The translations under genes were made by a program, and so were the position numbers. A stretch of 64,000 nucleotides of DNA from the NCBI GenBank assembly GCA_024449915.1, contig JAMZAV010000911.1:310001-374000 (forward strand), written 5' to 3'. The stretch comes from Sweltsa coloradensis. Lineage: Eukaryota; Arthropoda; Insecta; Plecoptera; Chloroperlidae. This document shows positions 57,712 to 64,000 of this stretch, piece after piece. Under the pieces are notes generated by a model. It saw only the letters and a program-made list of their open reading frames with translations. It had not been told where the DNA came from and did not search any database. Numbering within the stretch: the stretch's first letter is position 1; every line of letters starts with the position of its first letter.

Positions 57712-58345
57712 AAACCAGCCCAGGCTATCCTTGTGTGTAGGCCTAGGCCCTACCCATGCCTGATAGGCCTAGGATTATAGAACGATGTAGGGCCACAGGG
57801 CTAGGCCTCTAGCCTAGGCCTTGGCTAGGCCTAGGTAGCTTACAGCCTTTGTGTCTAGGGCCTTCCTAGGCCTAGGATTAACATGGCCATTTAGGCAGTC
57901 TTGGGCACGTTCCCCCAAAAAAGGAACTTTAAAAAGTTAAGTTAGGGTACTTCTGCCTAAAAAGGAACTGAGACGTTCCTCGTTCCTTTTCAATTAAAAG
58001 GAACTGAAACGTTCCTCGTTCCTCTAACTAAAGGAACTTATAGTTCCTTTCATACCATCACTCTTATAAACAATCAATAATAAATGTGAAAAGAGTTTAT
58101 TTATCATTAGGTACTCTTACTTAAAAGTGAGTCCCAGGCCATCTGTCGAGGGTGGCGCCATTTTCGAAAAAACAAGATGGTCACATTGATATTTTCATAC
58201 TGCAGTTTACGATATCAGCTACTGGAATTCGAAGGGATTACGACGACGAAAGGAACTTATAAAGGAACGTTAAATTCGTTCCAAGTTCCCACGAAATAGT
58301 AACTTTGACGTTGCAAGTTCCTGATCCCCCCATCCCCCTCGTCAA
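57712..58345. repeat. AGGCCT-rich sequence and GGAAC-repeat element
   Basis: 57730-57890 is packed with TAGGCCTA words. 57905-58050 and 58250-58330 carry multiple GGAACT/GTTCC words in both orientations (CGTTCCTCGTTCC twice), like hAT subterminal motif arrays. No TSD assigned. Confidence 0.5.
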
Positions 58346-58504
58346 TTCGCACCCTGACTGAGTATGTGCATCGTAACATTTAAGCATTGTCAGAATTGTT
58401 GTAGGTCTAGGGGAGGGCCTATGAACTTAGAATAATTTAAAATAAGTCAATGACTAGGCCTAACTGCTTTACTAATTAATACAAGATAGGATTAGGCCTA
58501 TTAA

Positions 58505-59112
58505 TTTTCAATTTTTTTTAATTAATCGTAGGGCCTAATTCTAAAAAAGAAAAAAATCGTAAAATTGCGATTTTCATAAGAAATAATTATTCGATTGCGC
58601 TCAAATTTCACACGAATATATTAATTCATAAAATTAAGGTTCTGTGAAAAAATTATTAAAATCGGTTTTTGCATGTAGCCTAGGTGTTATAAGTCAAAGA
58701 ATTGTTTAAAAAAAGAAAAACCCCGAAAAATTTCGATTTTCATGAATAATTTTTCGATTGCGCTCAAATTTCACACGGATATCTTAATAAAATTATGGTT
58801 CTGTGAAAAATTCATTAAAATCGAATAAAGCATGTAGGCCTAGGGCCTAGGTGTTATAAGTCGAAGAAATTTTTAAAAAATCGAAAAAAACGTAAAATTG
58901 CGATTTTGATGAGAAATAATTTTTCGATTGCGCTCAAAAACGTGGCAGCTCTAAGTTTTGAGATTTCAAAGGTCTCCAGAAAATGTCATTGCAATTGGAG
59001 TATCGGTTTAGCCGGGAATAGTGCTGACCAACACACAATAATACAGAAAAAAAAACATTCCGGATTTTTTTCTCCAGTGTAGTGAAATGGAATCTTCGCT
59101 ACGCTCATCCAA
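58505..59112 (-). mobile_element. Type B unit, 3' part
   Basis: Three cores, then AACGTGGCAGCTCTAAG, CAGTGTAGTGAAATGG, GCTACGCTCATCCAA and TA. The CTAGG end is missing. Confidence 0.8.
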
Positions 59113-59594
59113 TAAATACATTATATAGGCCTAGACTAGGTGTACTTGGACATTGTGTCAATATTCGGCGACTTTGTAATAATTGCAAACAAGCGGTCAG
59201 CAAAAGAATCTCCACGGACTTCGCTTACATGCAATTCCATAGGCACATGCGGGTACATCACTCGTTAAGTGGGCGAAGCCTATACATACACATAGGCAAC
59301 TATGTCATGCTTCCTTGAAATCACTTAGGCGGAGGCCTATGTTACAGACATTTTTCTATAAGGTAGCTTCTCAGTTTTCTTTTAAACATGTCCATGTTTA
59401 TTTCACTTTTTATTTCCTCAGGTAGGCCTACCTAACTTAGATAATTGAAGAGTATTTTTCCTGAGTGGATTTGGGCTTTGTCAATGATTTTTAATTTAGT
59501 TGCTGGTAAGTAAAGGTTGTTCTTGTTCCGAGTGTTGTACTGGTGGGTATCAGAGTTCTTTACAAAGGTATTGAAGTGATGTTCACGCACAAAG

Positions 59595-59892
59595 CAGTGG
59601 CGTATCCAAGGGGGGAGGGGGGGGGACAAACCCCCCCCTTTTGCAAAAAAAATTGTAAAGGAGAATATAGAATAACTACAAATTACTATCTGACCAAAAA
59701 AGGATTTTAGTAGATGCAAAGTTGGTTATTGTGATGCTTTAAAATGCACAGATTTTCACCAAAATGACCTTGAAAGAGAAAAATTTTCTGGGGGGCAAGA
59801 CCTTCGGACCCTTCAATTACCCTTTGGCACAGCTATGAAATAATTGCTTGAACCCCCCACCCCCCCTTTATGAATTCCTGGATATGCCACTG
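59595..59892. mobile_element. 298-bp hAT MITE, TSD GCACAAAG
   Basis: Ends CAGTGGCGTATCC and, reversed, CAGTGGCATATCC, with G/C runs inside each end. GCACAAAG flanks at 59587-59594 and 59893-59900 are identical. Inserted into the LINE, whose frame resumes exactly on the other side (FVREHH next to YTIV). Confidence 0.92.
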
Positions 59893-60257
59893 GCACAAAG
59901 ACTATAGTGTAATGTATGTATTTTTGGGAAGGAACGGTAAGGATCTGTAGCAATTTAAAATATTGTTTGTCATGATTGAGTTGGTTTTAGGTTTAGTATG
60001 TTAAGTGGGGAAATAGGAACACTTTTAGAACTTTTCATCTTTGACTTCCTGTAAAAAGTTCTACAATTGATATTTTTACGATTTTTTTGTTGTACATTAT
60101 TCTTTGCACTGTTGATAGTGTAGGGAATAGCTTGTAGAAGCAAAGCAAAGCATGTAGAAGGAAAAAAATCAAATGTAAAAAGTGGTATTGTTCCTATTTA
60201 CCCCTTCATTTTGGGGTAAATGGGAACAGACAACACTGTATAGCTTATTGTTACAAT

Positions 60258-60765
60258 TAGGAAAAGGCCAATCGGCTAGTTTAGTATGATTGGAGAAGGG
60301 TTGACAGGTTGGAAAAGCATAGAGAACATAAAGAACATAAAACCCAGCCTGAAGGGCTGGGGGTGACAAAACTTTCACCTGCTGATGACAACTGTAGCTA
60401 ATTTAAAGTTGTTTGTTACCTTAATCCACGACGCGTTTCGTTCTTCTGGGACTCATCAGGCGGATGGTGGCCACAAAAATCAGCTAACTACATGCAAACA
60501 AAACTCACAACACATAGGCCCTAACCAAACCTGTGGTAGGGCCACGCAAAAAGTAAATTCTGCATGCATGTTGTCATCATCAGCAAGGTTACTTCACACA
60601 CCATTCATACTGGGGCACACAGTCAGCACAGACAGTAAGGGGGCTTCCCTCCCAACTCTGGTGCTCGGGAGACAAGAAATCCATGACTTACCCTGGATTC
60701 GAACCAGGACCCTTGGCAACAAGAGAAAAGCTGCCCCTCCTGCTGTTGCTCGGCCAGGGTGCCTC
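60258..60765 (-). mobile_element. tRNA-derived SINE, full with head
   Basis: The head (60765 to 60686) has box-A-like CTGGCCGAGCAAC and a perfect box B GGTTCGAATCC inside a CCTGG/CCAGG T-stem. This Leu/Ser-like tRNA layout is followed by a ~420-bp body ending CTAGCCGATTGGCC. The body matches 34665-35095. A plus-strand frame of 135 codons over it (60385-60792) is a shadow. Confidence 0.75.
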
Positions 60766-60804
60766 AGCATTCATTCTATGAGAAAAGGTTAGAGATAGGA
60801 AGGG

Positions 60805-60955
60805 TGGAAAGTCACAACACAGCACAACCAGTGAGGGGGCTTCCCTCCTAGACTCTGGTGCTTGGGCGACAAAAGAACCATGTCTTACCCTGGGTTTGAA
60901 CCAAGACCCGTGGCAACGAGAAAGGCTGCCCTACTAATTGTGACTGGGATTCGAA
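60805..60955 (-). mobile_element. Second, partial SINE copy (head plus start of body)
   Basis: CAGTTTGAACC-type box B (GGTTCAAACCC) and the ACCAGAGTC/GGGAAGCC body start, same orientation as the neighbour. More diverged. Confidence 0.6.
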
Positions 60956-61243
60956 AGCAAACGGAAACAATACTACAAATTGCAAGCTCTTGGCTATAGC
61001 ACAGGCACAAGTGCTATTCTAGCTCTTGGCTGCAGGTGAAGAGGTTGAGGAAAAGACGAGTAGGGTCTAACAGGTTCATCACCTGCTAGGCCCCCCCAGC
61101 AGGACAAGGAGTCACACTTGTAAGGAACAAGGAAACACGGACCCACCAGAGGGTGTAAAGTAGGCTCGCCCATCTCGACCCCATAGGTGAAGAAAGATAG
61201 AAAGTGACAATTGTAACAATTGGATTAATTTAGTGTTTACTAT

Positions 61244-61408
61244 GGGGGCGCTGAATAATGCCGAATGGAACAACGCCGAATCGATCGTGTGTAGTGTACT
61301 TGCCACGCTACTCTTTTGTGTTATAAAGAAAGGTTAGGAGGAAAATTGGCAAGTACACTACACACGATCGATTCGGCGTTGTTCCATTCGGCGTTATTCA
61401 GGCGTCCC
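61244..61408. mobile_element. 165-bp MITE with ~68-bp TIRs, TSD TTTACTAT
   Basis: Left GGGGGCGCTGAATAATGCCG, right reversed GGGACGCCTGAATAACGCCG. The arms continue nearly perfectly through GAATGGAACAACGCCG and CGATCGTGTGTAGTGTACTT. TTTACTAT occurs at 61236-61243 and 61409-61416. Only ~30 bp separate the arms. Confidence 0.88.
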
Positions 61409-62334
61409 TTTACTATCAACCTTGCAAATTTAAGTAGTACCTAAGTGGAAAAATTGGGAAGGGGGGATGAATTTAACTTTTGTCATCAAATTTTATCAAC
61501 GGTGGTAGCCTAATATGGGGTAATTAGGAACACACAAAGAAACGTTTCAATCTTATGGGAATCTTGTGAATATTGGCCTAATGCACTGAGGTGATATTTT
61601 CCCACGTGTCAGAAGAAATGGAGGAAAAAGCAGAAAAATGGCATAAATGGCAATTTTCACAACACCTGGTCAACCAGAATGGTCATATAGAGATTGCTGT
61701 GAAGATCAAGAAATGTTCCCATTTACCCCATAAATATAACCTAGCCTATAGGCCTAGGCTAACTGTGTTGTTCCTTTTTACCCCACTTGTTCCTAATTAC
61801 CCCAAACCAGTGTTCCTAATTACCCCTAATTGGAGGTGGTGTGGGGTAAATGGGAACAAGGGCTTAACAGCATTGATGGACTACAGTAAGCAAATACAAA
61901 CAAATTGTAAAACCATTTTCATAGTTCTGGGGAACTTTTTACATGTCAAAATATTTTTTACGGTACCGGTACTCTTTGGACATCAAATTTTTTCTGAAGT
62001 TTTTTTGACTGAAACTTACATACACTTTTTAGTGTAAAGTAGTTTTAAAAAAATCAGAAAACTATTAATTTAACATCACAATAAGCTGATTTTTGTATAT
62101 CTTGTTGAGAAAATAAAAAGGTTACATGGAATATTTTTTAAATTTTTTAAAACAGGTCTTATGGGGTAGATTTTAGGACTGTTCCTATTTATCCCATGTT
62201 CCCATTTACCCCACTTACCCCTAGGCCTATATACTGTATTGCCCTCTTTTGAAGCCTGAATATCTTTAGTGTAGTACTATTTATTTTACTGCTCTTTCCC
62301 CAAATCACTACGCCATATACGGCTCAATTAAAGC

Positions 62335-63133
62335 CAGGGATTGGAACCGGAACCCGGAACCGTTTAGAACCGATTCATATTGTAGAACCGGAAACGGAAC
62401 CGTTTGTACAGGTGGTCCATGGAACCGGAACCGGAACCGTTATATTAAACAAGGTTCTTAAAGGTTCTTAAAGGTTCTTAAAGGTTCCAAAATATCTGCT
62501 TTTAATTTTCAACAAAATTAAATTTTCAACTTTTTGAATGATATTCATATGAAAACGCTAAAAATTCATTCTCTAGTTTTTGAAAAAAAATCTTGTTTAT
62601 TCACTTTTTTGTAAGACAAATTTTTAAATATGACATAGCGTCAACAGTTCTAACATTGAGTTTATAACCATCCTTCTAAGTGCAATGTAGGAACGTGTTC
62701 TACAGAAATCAAGGTAAGGAATAAGGATGCCATTTTTATTATATATTGGATAGATTTTTGTTTTCCTCTTTCGTTGGGACTTGGGATCGCCATCAGATCC
62801 CCCATAAAATAATATTGGAAGTTGGAACGTAAGAGGAAAGAAGTCACGTGTGGTTTGTTATGTATGCAATTGGTTATTTTTTTTCATTTGATATTGTAAT
62901 TATTTTATTTTTATGACTTAATTTAAATTTTTAACCTTAAATGTCCAAAAGTAAAAATTTGTACATTTACAACTTCCCACGACTTTGCACAAAATATTAT
63001 TTTAAAGAACCGGAACCAGAACCGTTAAGAACCGGTTCTTACGGAACCTTTATACATTAGGAACCGGAACCGTTATAAAATTTGGAAGTGGAACCAGAAC
63101 CGGAACCGTTATGAATAAAGGTTCCAATCCCTG
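62335..63133. mobile_element. 799-bp hAT-type element, TSD ATTAAAGC
   Basis: Ends CAGGGATTGGAACCGGAACC and, reversed, CAGGGATTGGAACCTTTA. ATTAAAGC flanks at 62327-62334 and 63134-63141 are identical. Many subterminal GGAACCG words in both halves, plus a three-fold GGTTCTTAAA tract. AT-rich middle without a transposase. Inserted in the LINE between its motif-C and QKRA segments. Confidence 0.92.
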
Positions 63134-63653
63134 ATTAAAGCATAGTATGATGATTTAAGTGTTCATATTACAGTATTGCTTTAACTGTTTTATGATTTTA
63201 TAACAAATATGCCTGAAGTTATCTTTTTAGCTATGAAATCAATGTAGTCATTCCAGGTATGGTTTTCATCTTGGCCTATATATAATCCTAGAAAATTCGT
63301 TACCCTTACCTGTTCTAGCCTGTTTTCCCCAATAAATATGTTTACTTCCCTACTTTGTTTGTTGCCTGGGTTGAAAACCATAATATTTGTTTTACTTTAG
63401 TTAACATTATTAAGACAGTTAGATTCATGTTGTTGTACTACATTATTTGTTTCAACATATGTGTCTACGGTACCTCAAAGATCATCTATTATTTATTAGA
63501 CATACAACTCAGTGTAGAGTCATCTGCGAACAGAGTAATATCTCACCCTTTAGTACTCTTTCTGATATGTCATTTATAAATACTAATGTTAAAGAACAGA
63601 GGGCCATTTACGGAACCTTTCGGTACACCATGTTTCATACCTTGTGCCCTTGA

Positions 63654-64000
63654 CAGTGGCGTGGCGAACATACCAAATCGGAGCCCAGGCACCGATACCA
63701 AAAGGGGTGGGTGGGTGGTCCCCCAGGGACCCACCCATCCATTACTTTTTAATGAAACATAATATTTTACGTACTTTATATGACTATTTTAATTGTTATA
63801 ATCACACCTACTGAATTGTATGACTACAGTTCTTTACTTACCTTATAGTTTTACTAGACTATTGTAAAAGTTTGTCATGAATCATGATTTTTTTAGTAAA
63901 AGTGCAGACAACATGCATGATGGATATTCATCCATTAGTTCTCAACTCAACTAATAACAGGTAGCAATTCAACAATTCTGCTAAATGAATAGACACGTTC
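63654..64000. mobile_element. Start of another hAT-like element running out of the window
   Basis: CAGTGGCGTGGCGAAC at the LINE boundary, preceded by GCCCTTGA as the candidate 8-bp target. GGTGGGTGGGTGG and CCCCCAGGGACCC follow. The other end is not in the window. Confidence 0.5.

Larger units (their letters stand above)
60001..62217. mobile_element. 2.2-kb element with repeated GGGGTAAATGGGAACA motif
   Basis: Left end TTAAGTGGGGAAATAGGAAC, right end reversed TAAGTGGGGTAAATGGGAAC. The same 15-16-bp motif recurs in both orientations near 60190, 60213, 61517, 61715, 61770, 61789, 61812, 61842, 62181 and 62199. It splits the LINE after RAIQYI. It contains the SINE copies and the 165-bp MITE listed separately. 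The 148-codon frame at 61591-62037 runs through the motif array and shows no domain. TSD unresolved. Confidence 0.6.
59415..63653 (-). mobile_element. One LINE copy interrupted by three insertions (pieces 59415-59594, 59901-60000, 62218-62334, 63134-63653)
   Basis: Read on the minus strand the pieces join in order. 63653-63134: GMKHGVPKGSV and GPLFFNI (RT motif B), LFADDSTL (catalytic motif C), VRVTNFLGLYIGQDENHTW, FIAKKITSGIFVIKS. 62334-62218: LIEPYMAY, VIWGKSSKIN, RLQKRAIQYI. 60000-59901: LKPTQS...TIF. 59594-59415: REHHFNTFVKN, HQYNTRNKNNLYLPATKL. This is the canonical order of the C-terminal half of CR1/L2/Jockey-like LINEs. Several stops and shifts make it a pseudogene. A further hAT-like end at 63654 truncates it upstream. 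Confidence 0.75.

Noticed and set aside
60385..60792. Open frame of 135 codons on the plus strand
   Set aside because: It lies antisense across the tRNA-derived SINE, including its head. The homologous copy at 34.7-35.1 kb does not keep it.
61591..62037. Open frame of 148 codons
   Set aside because: It overlaps the GGGGTAAATGGGAACA array, has low-complexity composition and shows no transposase motif.

Overview
The window is repeat-dominated, AT-rich metazoan nuclear DNA. There are no bacterial-style operons and no intact protein-coding gene. I see tRNA-derived SINE heads, three or four decayed non-LTR retrotransposons, many TIR/MITE elements with readable target-site duplications (TSDs), long foldback palindromes, simple repeats and abundant dispersed TAGGCCTA sequence. 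This is typical of a highly heterozygous (probably marine) invertebrate genome. I cannot name the species.

Layout. 1-1900: a dispersed repeat, a tRNA-like SINE, a GA microsatellite and an inverted-repeat MITE. 1911-4466: a palindromic foldback plus a related unit carrying tandem cores of about 160 bp. 4467-16535: old repeats, hAT MITEs, an R4/Dong-like retrotransposon lying between two (TAA)n tracts, and the only host-gene trace I recognise, a last exon resembling ataxin-10 (minus strand, 9811-10000). 16545-30985: the same ~14 kb again in the same orientation and order, but full of single-base indels and stretched homopolymers. It is best explained as an unpolished long read or alternative haplotype placed in tandem with the clean copy. 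30151-32129: a 2-kb imperfect palindrome. 32370-33470: an RTE-like LINE remnant. 34665-39217: a SINE copy and a 1.75-kb hAT-type non-autonomous element. 39787-46757: more foldback-family units, a 230-bp hairpin and GACA repeats. 49491-51344: a MITE cluster, including two TTAA-flanked 77-bp elements and a hairpin-ended ~1-kb element flanked by 13-bp direct repeats. 51900-59112: foldback-family units, partly in stretches that look like poor base calls. 59415-63653: one LINE copy split by four nested insertions.

No genes cooperate in a pathway here. The interest lies in the mobile-element biology. One family shares a terminal module (CTAGGAAAACGC...TTGGATGAGCG) and an internal blueprint across at least five sub-families, and it repeatedly forms long palindromes. 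The nested insertions with TSDs at 59.4-63.7 kb give a readable order of events. All protein calls come from eye-level motif reading; no database search was run.
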